Shown: positions 23,376 to 33,799 of the stretch, in pieces
How positions within the stretch are numbered: position 1 is the first letter of the stretch
How the letters are laid out: the number at the start of each line of letters is the position of its first letter
From: Impatiens glandulifera
Taxonomy: Eukaryota > Streptophyta > Magnoliopsida > Ericales > Balsaminaceae
Reading direction: 5' to 3'
Assembly (NCBI RefSeq): GCF_907164915.1
Contig: NC_061864.1
Span: 22,106,616-22,170,615, forward strand
DNA length: 64,000 nucleotides
Position numbers and translations under genes: made by a program
The notes under the pieces: generated by a model
What the model was told of the DNA's origin: nothing
Databases searched by the model: none
Seen by the model: only the letters and a program-made list of their open reading frames with translations

Positions 23376-25749
23376 GGGTGTGTTTGATAACCCTGAAACT
23401 GGCATTGGAGTGTCCAATTCTAATTCTTATGTTTGTTAGACACTTTAATATTAAGAATTGGAATTGGAATTAGAATTCCAATGGAATTTAATATAGTGTA
23501 ATTTGATAGTTCTCAATTCCTATCCTTTTAGGTCGGAATTGTAATTCCAAATTAACACGTTTTTCATGTTTTTGACATGTTTAACACGTTTTACACACGT
23601 TTTTTACACGTTTAACATATTTTCATATTTTGGCACGTTTAACACGTTTTTGGCACGTTTAACACGTTTTGACACATTTAACACGTTTTTCACGTCCTTG
23701 ACACGTCTAACACGTTTTGACACGTTTAACATGATTTTCACGTTTTTAACACGTTTAACACGTTTTTGACACGTTTAACACGTTTAACACGTTTTGACAC
23801 ATTTAACACGTTTTTCACGTCCTTGACATGTTTAACACGTTTTTGACACATTTAACACGTTTTTCACGTCTTTGACACGTTTAACACGTTTTTGACACGT
23901 TTAACATGATTTTCACGTTTTTAACACGTTTTTTATATTTTGGCACATTTTGCACGTTTTGGCACGTTTAACAAGTTTTTCACATATTTAACACGTTTTT
24001 GACGCGTTTAACACGTTTTCACGTTTTTGACACATTTAACACATTTTTTTTACGTTTTTGACATGTTTAACGCGTTTTCACGTTTTTGACACATTTAACA
24101 CGTTTTTTTACGTTTTTGACACGTTTACCACATTTTGACACGTTTTACACATTTTTCACGTTTTTCACATTTTGGCACGTTTAACAAGTTTTTCACATAT
24201 TTAACACGTTTTTGACACGTTTAACACGTTTTCACGTTTTTGACACATTTAACACATTTTTTTACGTTTTTGACACGTTTACCATATTTTTGACACGTTT
24301 AACACGTTTTGGCACGTTTAACAAGTTTTTCACATATTTAACACGTTTTTGACACGTTTAACACGTTTTCACGTTTTTGACACATTGAACACATTTTTTT
24401 ACGTTTTTGACACGTTTAACATGTTTTCACATTTTTAACACATTTAACACTTTTTTTACGTTTTTGACACGTTTACCACATTTTTGACACGTTTAACACG
24501 TTTTTCACGTTTTGGCATGTTTAAAAAGTTTTTCACATGTTTAGAACGTTTAACACGTTTTTGACACGTTTTCATGTTTTTAACACGTTTAAAACGTTTT
24601 TAACACGTTGTTGACATGTTTCACATGATTTTTACGTTTTTGACACATTTGACACATTTTTAACACATTTAACACGTTTTAACACGTTTAACACGTTTAA
24701 CACGTTTTTCACGTTTTGGCACGTTTAACAAGTTTTTCACTTATTTGACACATTTAACACATTTTTGATACATTTAACATGTTTTTACGTTTTTGATAGG
24801 TTTAACACGTTTTAAACCTATCAAAACGTGTGAAAACATGTTAAACATATTAAATATGTCAAAAACATGTTAAATGTGCCAAAAATGTGGAAAAATGTGA
24901 AAAACGTGAAAACGTGTTAACACGTGTAAAAAACATGTTAAAACGTGTAAAAAACATGAAAGATATGTGAAAATGTGAAAAACTTGTTAAAACGTTTGTA
25001 AAACGTAAAAAACGTGTAAAAAACATGAACACGTTTGAAAACGTGAAAAACGTGTTAAAACGTGTTAAAATGTGAAAAACGTGAAAAACGTGAAAAACGT
25101 GTAAAACGTGAAAAACGTGAAAACGTGAAAAACGTGTGAAAATGTGAAAAATGTGTGAAAACGTGAAAACGTGAAAAACGTGTGAAAAACGTGTTAAAAT
25201 GTGTGAAAAACGTGAAAACGTGTTAAAACTTGTAAATAACGTGAAATGTGTGAAAACGTGTAAAAAACGTGTTAAAACGTGTGAAAAACGTGAAAAAAGT
25301 GAAAAACGTGTTAAAACGTGTGAAAAACGTGAAAATGTGAAAAACGTGTGAAAAACGTGAAAAACATGTGAAAAACGTGAAAAACATGTGAAAAACGTGA
25401 AAAACGTGTTAAAACGTGTGAAAATGTGAAAAACGTGTTAAAACGTGTGAAAAACGTGAAAAACGTGTGAAAATGTGAAAATATATCAAAAACGTATTAA
25501 ACGTGCCAAAACGTGAAAACATATTTTAAAAGTTAACATTTTGAACCGATATTTTATTTTACAAACATTGGAATTAAAATTGAATTACAATTCTATCATT
25601 TTCTCAAACATAGGAATTGGAATTGAATTACAATTCTATCATTTTCCAAATATAGGAATTGAATTGTAATTCAATGCCAATTCCCATGGAATTGGAATTA
25701 GAATTCCAATGCCAATTCCAATTCCAATTCCCCCTCATCAAACACACCC
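23376..25749. mobile_element. Foldback element with inverted minisatellite arms, TSD TTA
   Basis: Ends GGGTGTGTTTGAT (left) and its inverse ATCAAACACACCC (right) are flanked by TTA at 23373-23375 and 25750-25752, as in Tourist/Harbinger elements. Inside the ends are AT-rich subterminal stretches with GGCATTGGA. The left arm (about 23555-24811) is a tandem array based on TTTGACACG and TTTAACACG. The right arm (about 24812-25520) is the inverted version, based on GTGAAAAAC and GTGTTAAAAC. The turn is a 15-bp stem, TTTTGATAGGTTTAA (24791-24805) with its inverse at 24812-24826 and a 6-base loop. No transposase is encoded. Confidence 0.85.
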
Positions 25750-26117
25750 TTATAGAACTCTCCTTTCCTTGTTTAATTATATTTAAAACTGCACTAACAT
25801 CGTTAAATATTTAACATTAATTTGATTTTTTATTTATTTCTTTATTATTATTTAACCTAAATCTTTTCTTTCTTTCTTTATTATTATTTAACATTAATTA
25901 TCCCATTCAACAATATCATCACCCATCCAACCCAACAATCATCCTATCCACAATGGAACCTACTTCATCCATGCAAACCCAATATCCCCTTTACCAAAAA
26001 CAACCAATCTCAATTTAAATCATCCAATTCTAAAAGCATTCCTTCGCCCAATCACCTAAAGGGACAATCTTTACTTTACTATTTCTCTAATTCAAACATT
26101 TTCAAAATTAATTTACA

Positions 26118-26528
26118 ATTTCTCTACAATTTCAAGATGTGGCCTACACAATTAACCTCTCTTCTTCACCGAAATCCACTAAGACCGTACTCAACGGGGT
26201 CACAGGAATGGTCAAACCAGGCGAACTCATGGCTATGTTTGGCCCATCCGGCAGTGGAAAAACAACACTCCTCACTGCACTTTCCGGTCATTACCTCGCC
26301 GGAAAAATCTCCGGTACTATTACCTACAACGAACGCCCTTTCACAGGATCAATGAAACGGAAGATCGGATTCGTTTCGCAGGACGATGTTCTCTATCCCC
26401 ATCTTACAGTTCTAGAAACATTAACCTACGCAGCCTTGCTCCGCCTTCCTGGGAAATTAACAAATAATGAGAAAATGGAGCAAGTTGATTTTGTTATCAA
26501 TGAACTTGGTTTGGGTCGGACTATAAAT
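26118..26528 (+). pseudogene. Truncated ABCG half-transporter fragment
   Basis: One open frame reads LQFQDVAYTINLSS, then NGVTGMVKPGELMAMFGPSG and SGKTTLLTALSGHYLAG, the Walker A motif GPSGSGKT, the Q-loop VSQDD, LYPHLTVLETLTYAALLRLP and ends near INELGLGR. This is the first part of the nucleotide-binding domain of a plant ABCG half-size transporter. The ABC signature, Walker B and all membrane spans are missing. It lies between the inverted repeats of a MULE, so it is best read as a captured fragment. The frame continues into unrelated sequence (TINTNRFIL) to a stop at 26580-26582. An ATG at 25952 may be the captured start of the source gene (MEPTSSMQTQYPLY), but stops separate it from the domain. 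Confidence 0.85.
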
Positions 26529-26972
26529 ACAAATAGATTCATTTTGGGATCCCATTCATTTTTCAGAATAATGAAACCCTAAAATACATGGACAAAGAAG
26601 AAAATACCTATAAGATGTAAGAAGAACAGATGATGGAGAAGACCCGTCAATGAGGAAACAAGGAAGCAAACAGTTGATGAAGAAGACGCTCACGAAGAAG
26701 AAGGTCGGTCGCCTGTTGGTTGCCGAATCGCGCGCGTACGCCAGTCTTGTGAAGAAAAGAAAGAAATAAAATATTTAGGTTAAATAATAATAAATAAATA
26801 AATAAAAAATCAAATTAATGTTAAATAGTTAACGACGTTAGTGACAATTTTAAATATAATTAAACAAGGAAATGTGAGTTCTATAAATAATAAAATATTA
26901 GGAGAGTCCTAAATTTGAAAAATTGTTCCAACCACAGTCTTAAATTTATCATTATTCCCGTTTCAAATTATC

Positions 26973-27035
26973 ATCTTTACCCGCGGGATTAGTCGCACTC
27001 CGAAAGAGGAATGAAAACGCAGGTTTTCTAAAAAT
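26973..27035 (+). repeat. 5'-truncated SINE copy
   Basis: GGATTAGTCGCACTCCGAAAG followed by an A-rich tail is the 3' part of the SINE family seen at 1021-1212 and 5446-5620. Confidence 0.5.
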
Positions 27036-27054
27036 AAAATAAAAATAAGTATGG

Positions 27055-27975
27055 GCATCAAAATAAACATAGCCTTTAAAGAATGGATAAAATAGACATA
27101 CCGGTAAGATGAGGGGCTAAGTTATAAGGAAGTAAAAAAAATGAGTCGCATTCTGTTATACCGCCACCATTGAAAGAGAGAGGAACTCGGCTCCTCACTG
27201 CCCAAACCTAAACCCTAAACAGATTCCTCCGACCACCATCCAACGCCGGTGCCGTTCCGTTCACCTCTTTCAGTCGGAAGCCGCTGTCCGTTTGCTCCAT
27301 CAGCCTACTTCCTATCTCTTCTCTTCCGGCTGAAGACCGATCTGGTAATTTTACGTTTAACAAGCTGTTTGACGCGTTACTTTATCCTATTTTGTTCTTA
27401 CGGAGAGACTATTGTCATCATTTTTAGCTGTTTTACTATGGCGTATAGATTGAAATGTATACATCTACTGTTCCCTTGGTGACTCAAAATGTTGACAACG
27501 TTGGTAATATCTTAATGCCGAAATTTACTGTCTCTGGTGTGAGAGTTTAGGCAAAGTAATTAGGCCTTATTGTTTCAGATGCAGGCGATCTGGTTACATT
27601 CCTTTTTAAAATTTCATTCCATTCAGATCACTGCTTTGAATTTGTTTATAAGCTGGAGGAATCTGAACATTCTTGTGTCATGTTTAGGGAAGAAATTATG
27701 CCTCCTTTTTCTTTTCTCTTGTACTAAACTTTTGGCATTTAGAGATTGTATTCTTAGTTGAAGATTTTTGGGGTCATTACAATTTATTGAGTTGATAATT
27801 TTGGTCAAATCTTGAGCAATCTATGGCCAATTTATTATTTGCTACAATTGAACAGTTACCATGTTTTCAGCTGAATCTTGAGAATTTTGTTGGTTGTCCT
27901 TCAGCTGAGCATTTCATTACAACATTTTGAGCTTTTCAAATGCTAGGTTTGAGTTGGTTTTGGACATCTCGGTTG
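27055..27975 (+). other. Duplicate of the COX19 upstream region, first exon and intron
   Basis: This block aligns with 31655-32765 upstream of COX19. Shared landmarks include AGAATGGATAAA, CAGATTCCTCCGACCACCAT, TTCCGGCTGAAGACCGATC followed by a splice donor (GTAATT here, GTATAG there), TTTCAGATGCAGGCGATCTG and GATTGTATTCTTAGTTGAA. It lacks the COX19 coding exons. It also lacks the MITE found at 31703-31991, so it preserves the empty site. It lies directly upstream of NUP35 copy 2 in the same orientation and probably supplies its promoter and first non-coding exon. Confidence 0.8.
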
Positions 27976-28625
27976 TGACGGACTATCTGTTTAACCAAAA
28001 TGTTATTTTCTTGTCTTCTAGAACATAGATACTCAGTACAATTTTGTATGTTTTATGTGAGGTGATTTGGGCTAAATTATGAACGTGGACACTGTTTTGA
28101 TAGCTTATTTCTAGTCTAATTAGTAGGTAAGTTCGTTAAATGGAACCTTTTATTGCATGCCTCAATTTTGACAAGATTTGGTTATATTGTGCATGTAATG
28201 GATATTCTGAAATTATTTTAAAACTGCAATTGAGTTTGCTCTACTATAATTTGCATGATTTGAATTTACTGGCAATAACCAAGCCGGTAATAAATAAATT
28301 GGCCAGACTTCTTAGAACCCCACGTTGCAATATCCTAAAATTCCAAGGGTAAATGGGAAATGGGGAAAATGCATGAAATATGATTCTTTTCTAATCCCTA
28401 TCAAGCGGGTCATAAACAAATTGGCCAGAATTAGTCAGGAGTTCCAAAGGCTTGGGAAAACTTGCATGAAATATGATAATTCTCTACTCAATCCAATCAT
28501 GTTTTCACGACATCTATGATTTTAATGCCTCTTATGCTATATCCATGCGTTGTTTCAATTTATTATCGTTTATCAAACTTAAAAATCGTTTTCAGCATTC
28601 ATATCTTGAAACAATCGGGGAGAAA

Positions 28626-29915
28626 ATGAGCTCCACCATTCAGAGAACCCCTAAATCAGGAGGAAGACAATCATTATTCTTCCATGATTTATCTTCGCCA
28701 GCTACTGCTCGAAGAGGAGGAAGCGGAAAATTCTCAACTCCAGGTCAGGCGGCAGCAGTTTCCGCCTTATGGCGTGAAAATTTCGCTAGTTCAGATCTCC
28801 CCCCTCCGCCAGTCTTCACCCTGGAAGACCGTGCCGACTTGTCTCCTGAATTCGGACTTCCTGACTTTCCAACTTCTCCGGAAATCAAATCAGACCCAAG
28901 AAGCCCAGGAGGAAGGGATTTCTCCACCCCAAGAACAAGCAGATTAGATGCTGGCTCTTCATATTCTTTCAAGAGCTCCCCGCCTACCCACCACCAGCCT
29001 CCGCCACCGCCGCCGCAACAGAGTCCATTGGCAAGTTTGAGTTGGTGGTCACCAGGGCAGGGTGCAGGGAGTGTTGATCAAGAAGATAAGGGGAAGGGCT
29101 CTCCTGTTGATGGTGTTGTTCAGTCTGGTGCCTTAATCACACTCCCCCCTTTGAGAGAAGTGGCTAGGCCTGAAATGCAACGAAATTCACTACCCATTGG
29201 TGGGAATAATGAAGAAGAATGGGTCACTGTTTATGGGTACATATGCAAATTCTTTTTCTTTCTATCTTCAGATTATTGCATGAACTATAAGATATTAGAT
29301 TTCTGATTCTGACAAAATTAGTTTTACTATCCCTTGATAGTTCTTGAGCAATCAATCTTTGCAAGAATCCTTCAAAAAAAGGTTTATTTATTTCAGGTTC
29401 TTACCAGGAGATACAAATTTAGTACTGAGGGAGTTTGAAAAATGCGGTGTGATCCTAAAACACGTGCTTGGTCCACGGTCTTCTAACTGGATGAATATTC
29501 TTTATCAGGTTTCTTTCCTAACATATTACGGGTTCAAACAAAGTTAACTAGTATTTTTGTTCATAAATGAATTTTGGTTACTTTTGGTGTTGGTTTGCAG
29601 AGTCGTGCAGATGCTCAGAAAGCGCTAAGTAGGAATGGGTTGCAGATTAACAGTGTTTTAATAGTGGGAGTGAAGGCAGTTGACCCTAGCCAACGTAAAT
29701 TTCTAAATGAGAGGATGAACAATAATAATCAAGGTTTCATGCCTTTGCCTCCTCCTCCATCATTTGGAAACGGAAGCGCAATTAAGTCATCTTCTCGGGT
29801 GAATTATGTTCAAAATGGAAGTGTTAGTAATTCTGGTCAATCAGGAAGCAACATCATTGCCACACCAGCTAAGTCGGTTGTGTCTAAAGTTATGGACTTG
29901 ATGTTTGGGATCTAG
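28626..29915 (+). CDS. NUP35: Nuclear pore protein NUP35, copy 2
   Basis: Exons 28626-29236, 29397-29508 and 29601-29915 give a 345-residue intact protein closely similar to copy 1, with the same intron positions. It has the N-terminal MSSTIQRTPKSGGRQSLFF, a linker with the extra SPGGRDFSTP segment, the Nup35-type RRM (VYGFLPGDTNLVLREFEKCG onward) and the SKVMDLMFGI end. The open frame extends upstream to 28473, but similarity to copy 1 begins only at CATTCAT (28596), immediately after TTTTCAG, which is a good acceptor. So the start at 28626 is preferred and the leader is probably spliced from the COX19-like first exon near 27205-27343. Function as for copy 1: inner-ring nucleoporin. Confidence 0.92.
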
Positions 29916-29929
29916 CCTCATTCATAGCT

Positions 29930-30710
29930 TTTCAAAAGGAGAACTGAATTTGTATGAATTTGAGAAAACATCATTACATCACTAGTTTTTCAAATTGTTG
30001 TAAGGGGTTTTGATGCTGCTTGTTTTGTAAAAGAAATAGGGAAGAGTAACTAAATTCATATCATTTCATCTATAATTTTTTTTTAATGATTTTATTAGTT
30101 TTTAATGATATGTTAAATTAATATAGTGTTTTTAAATTGATAGGGTGGTTCAAGTGACACAGAAGGTTAAAAAGATTATTCTTAATTAAGAGAATGAAAG
30201 TGACTTCATATATAAACATTGTTGGCTTCATTGGTAGGTGATACATACTTTATTTTAATGGAGATAAGTAGTATATGAGTTAATAAGGATAAGTGATATA
30301 GTTGAGTGCAATTATAATTAGCTACATAGCAATAAACTTGTTGTGTTTGATTGGAAGGAAGAATGATAGAAGCCTTATTGGAGTTAAAGTAAGGATATTT
30401 ATATTTTTAAAATTTTCATTTTTAAATGTATATATGTACAATTATTTTGGGATAAGTTTTAGAATACTGAAATATTGATTTTCATATTCAAGATAGAATA
30501 CATTTATTCAAAATGAGTTTATAGAAATAAGAATCAAGAAAATATGTATACGGTTGGTTGTTTTTTTTTTTGTGTGTGGGTAAGAAGGTGACCTGTCATA
30601 ATCTATTTTGAATTATAGATCATTTTGTTAGCATAGTATCTTATGTATGGAAAATGGCAATGATAGCATAGTATCTTATCTATGGATAATGACACGACGG
30701 ATTGGTTCAG
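29930..30710. other. 3' flank of NUP35 copy 2, no further gene
   Basis: Probable 3' UTR up to about 30060, then AT-rich DNA without coding similarity. A two-copy motif GATAGCATAGTATCTTAT or similar occurs near 30630-30680. Confidence 0.5.
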
Positions 30711-30718
30711 GGTGTGAC

Positions 30719-31169
30719 TAAGAATGACAATTTGAAACCGTCCCGCAAAAACATAAAAACATAACTGAATTGTCTAGTTTGGGACGTTTTCCCCCGAAAC
30801 CGAACAGAAATGGGGCGGGGATGATATATGTGTCCCCGCCCCGATTTTGACCCAAACACTATAAACATAATTAAATATATTAAATCACCAATATATTTAT
30901 TTATTCATTATATTTTATAAGAGTTATAAATTTATTTCTTTTTAATAATATAAAATTTCAATATATTATATTAAAAAATCTGTTATATAATTTTATTTTA
31001 TAACTTTTTTAATTTAAAAAAACACTTTATTAACGGTGCCTGCGAGGATTCTCTGAAACCGAACGAAATCAAATAAGACGGGTATGGTATTAAAAAAATC
31101 TCCGAAATAAAAACGGGACGGGAATAGTAAATATATTCCCCGCCCTGAACTGCCTCATTATCATCCCTA
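30719..31169. mobile_element. hAT-type MITE, 451 bp, 8-bp TSD
   Basis: Ends TAAGAATGACAAT (left) and TAGGGATGATAAT (read inward from the right) are imperfect inverted repeats. The flanks are GGTGTGAC (30711-30718) and AGTGTGAC (31170-31177), an 8-bp TSD with one change. Subterminal G/C-rich blocks (CCCCGCCCCG and similar) and an AT-rich centre follow. No coding capacity. Confidence 0.8.
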
Positions 31170-31179
31170 AGTGTGACAA

Positions 31180-31650
31180 CTTTTGAGAGGTCAAAATTTC
31201 TAATAGGGAATCATGCGCCATTGGATTGAAAATTTGAAATATTTTCTAATATTATATTTTATTTTACTTGAATCCATATCTAGTTCTTCTTTGTTGGTCA
31301 ATATTTATCATGTTTAATTTAATGGATATATCCCAAATGAAAAAAAAACTTCATCGTTAAAGTCTACTCTAAACCACTCCCATAAATTTATTTGGTTCGA
31401 ACCCCATCTTCCCAAGTCATAATAAACATTCTCATCTCCTATTTGGTAATTCTTTTAATAAAGTGTAAGTTTGTTTTTTCTTAAGATTTTAGTGTTAATT
31501 TAAAAAAATAATAATATATTTGTGATAATGATTTAAAAAGTCTCATTGATAATCACAATCTCATTTATAATTTCTATTATTTTTTTTTTTGAAAGATATT
31601 ATAATCACTCTCATTTATATTTATAAATAATGTATTAGTTGTGTTTATCA
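31180..31650. other. Intergenic DNA, no gene seen
   Basis: AT-rich, with no identifiable genes or repeats. Confidence 0.5.
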
Positions 31651-31702
31651 CCTAATAAAAACACTTTTCCAAGAATGGATAAATGGATAAACGCTTAAGA
31701 TC

Positions 31703-31991
31703 GGAAAATGTGACTAAATGGCCTTATGAGTTTTTCATCAGCGCATAAAATTAAATGAGCTGTTGACACTTTTTTTTTTTACGAAAATGTCTCCGTTGCG
31801 AGACGCAACCGGATACCGTGTGAAAAGTCCACAATCGCGACACGCAACCGGCATTCGCGAGATGAAATTTATTTTATTTTATTATTTTTTTTTTTGAAAA
31901 AATAAAAATTGCGTCTCGCGATTGTGGACATCTTACGACAGGGACAAAATCGTAAAAAAAAAAAGTGTGAAGGCCATTTCGTCAAACTTCC
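31703..31991. mobile_element. Mutator-type MITE upstream of COX19, 9-bp TSD
   Basis: Ends GGAAAATGTGACTAAATGG and GGAAGTTTGACGAAATGG (inward from the right) are flanked by CTTAAGATC (31694-31702) and CTTAAGATT (31992-32000). Inside is a G+C-rich inverted segment around GCGAGACGCAACCGG and its partner near 31912. The duplicate block at 27055-27975 has a single GGTAAGATGAGG at this point, so it shows the uninterrupted site. Confidence 0.85.
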
Positions 31992-32054
31992 CTTAAGATT
32001 GAGGGACTAATTTATAAAGAAATAAAAAATGAAAGAAAGATGAAGTCTTGACTG

Positions 32055-32218
32055 CCCTAAACAAAAACAGATTCCTCCGACCACCATCAAACGCCGGCGC
32101 AATTACCTCTTTCAATCGATCGACAGGACAGTCGCTGTCTGTCTGTTTGCTTCGTTGTTACTGATTCCTCGTCAGTCTCCAGAATCCAACCCCCCCTGTT
32201 CCGGCTGAAGACCGATCG
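32055..32218 (+). promoter_or_regulatory. COX19: COX19 5' leader exon (non-coding)
   Basis: Conserved with 27205-27343. It ends CTGAAGACCGATCGG before GTATAG, a plausible donor. A leader intron would then reach the coding start at 33221; a second small exon around GATGCAGGCGATCTG (32376-32391) is possible. Transcript ends are not visible in the sequence. Confidence 0.5.
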
Positions 32219-33220
32219 GGTATAGTAGCTATTCCCTGTGTTCTGTTCTAATTTTATGGTTTAACAAGTTTTTTCACGCGTTACTTTATCCTAATGTTGC
32301 CTTGAAATTTGTTTTCCTATTCCTCTGATCCGAGTTGTCAGAGTTTAGGATAAGTATCTAGGCCTTATTCTTTCAGATGCAGGCGATCTGGTTACATTTG
32401 GTTGTGTTTTGGCTGAAGTTTACAGTGTTTTTAATTTGTTTGTAAGCTGGAATTCTGATGAAGAAGAAATGATGCCTTCTTTTGCTAGCTATTCTCTTTG
32501 TTAAATTCACTTTTGGCATTTAGAGATTGTATTCTTAGTTGAAAATTTTTGGGGTCATTACAATTCATTGAGTTGAAAGTTTAGGTCAAATCTTGAACAT
32601 TCTATTGGTCATGTTAAAAGATGAAGTTATAGGTATTCTGCATTCTACAATTGAACAGTTTCCATGTTTTTAATTGAATCTTGAGAATTTTGTTGTTTGC
32701 TCTTTGGTGAAAATTTGAACATTTTGACCTGCTAGATTTGAGTTTGGTTTTGGACATGTTGTAGGTATGTATTGTTGGGCTGAGATTAATAGCATTCCTG
32801 TGCTATATTGAAGCTGATGTTAATGGATGATTAATGATTTGAATGTTGCTTTTTGGCTGCTTTTATGGGATTTGATTGAATCCCTCAATAAGATTTATTA
32901 ATGTTAAAAATGCACTTAACTATACTCTATTATAATTTGCAAGAAAATGTAATTCAATAAAATTTACCAAGTATTTCCCTTTCTGATAGCTGTTTATCAT
33001 TTTATATTTTAACCCTAGTATTTCACCATGTACCATAGTATATAAAGAAGACTATTACTTAATGTTAGTTTTTGTTTCTCATGGTAACATACTTGGGAGA
33101 ATTTTTCTCACCCATTTATTTCAGTTGGTGGTGTAGCAGGAGGAGGGTTCTTTGGAGAATTTAGATTAAAAGATTGAATCGACCCAAAAAAGATTATTTG
33201 AAATTGCATTAGAGACGATT

Positions 33221-33789
33221 ATGAGTGCAGGTTCCTTACTTCCTCCATTATCCTTTCTTCTTGTTGTCTACTTGAGAGTCTTGTTTGTGTTTGAAAATGA
33301 AATTAATGATATTTTGCAGGTGGAGCATTTGGGGGGAACAGGGGAATGAGGCCAATGCCACCAGAGAAAGGAGTTTTCCCTTTAGACCACTTGCACCTAT
33401 GTGATCTGGTATATAGAATATTCAATCATTGATAGATCAATTCATTCATTCATTATGCCAAATGAGAAAAAATGTTTTTGGTTTGCAGGATAAGAAAGAA
33501 TATCTCAACTGCCTCAAATCCTCTGGAAATAAATCCGAGAAATGCAGACAAATGTCAAAGAAATACCTAGAATGTCGAATGGCCAAGTGAGTTACGCGAA
33601 AGCAAGATTTTTTTGTGAATAATGTAGAAGACCAATAACCATTTATATCTTAGTCTTAGATTACACCTTCCATAATGAAATTGCAACTTCATTTTCTGCA
33701 GGAATTTGATGGCGAAGCAAGACATGTCAGAACTTGGTTTTCGGAAAGAACAGGAGGAGGAAATAGTAGCAGCAGAGAATAATCATTAG
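33221..33789 (+). CDS. COX19: COX19, mitochondrial cytochrome oxidase assembly factor
   Basis: Exons 33221-33230, 33320-33408, 33489-33586 and 33702-33789 join to 94 residues. The protein has the family N-terminus (MSAGGAFGGNRGMRPMPPEK) and a CHCH domain with two exact CX9C motifs: Cys31-Cys41 (CDLDKKEYLNC) and Cys52-Cys62 (CRQMSKKYLEC). It ends KNLMAKQDMSELGFRKEQ, as in plant COX19. Family members are imported into the mitochondrial intermembrane space by the Mia40 disulfide relay and take part in copper delivery during complex IV assembly. The first coding exon is only 10 bases, which ORF finding alone would miss. The leader region is duplicated upstream of NUP35 copy 2. Confidence 0.93.
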
Positions 33790-33799
33790 ATATAAACAA

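Larger units (their letters stand above)
23277..26959. mobile_element. Pack-MULE carrying an ABCG gene fragment
   Basis: The 10-bp direct repeat GTTTCAAATT at 23267-23276 and 26960-26969 flanks the element directly. Both ends read GGGAATAATGATAAATTT inward. The terminal inverted repeats are about 200 bp: the right one is 26757-26959, and the left one runs 23277-23375 and resumes at 25753-25880 because another element is inserted in it. Long TIRs and a 9-11-bp TSD are typical of Mutator-like elements. No transposase is present. The interior holds an ABCG fragment (26118-26528) and a second G+C-rich stretch (26560-26750) of unknown origin. A 23-bp duplication (starting TCCTAATATTTTATC) sits in the left TIR just before the nested insertion. 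Confidence 0.85.

Noticed and set aside
23566..23769. Open frame with repeated Thr-Arg-Phe-Asn motifs
   Set aside because: It is the minisatellite arm of the foldback element read in one frame.
26137..26355. 72-codon frame beginning at the only ATG near the ABCG fragment
   Set aside because: It is the wrong frame; the ABC-type motifs are in the frame two bases later, which has no ATG of its own here.
28473..28625. Upstream extension of the NUP35 copy 2 frame
   Set aside because: The extension has no similarity to copy 1 and crosses a probable intron acceptor at 28595; the family start is at 28626.
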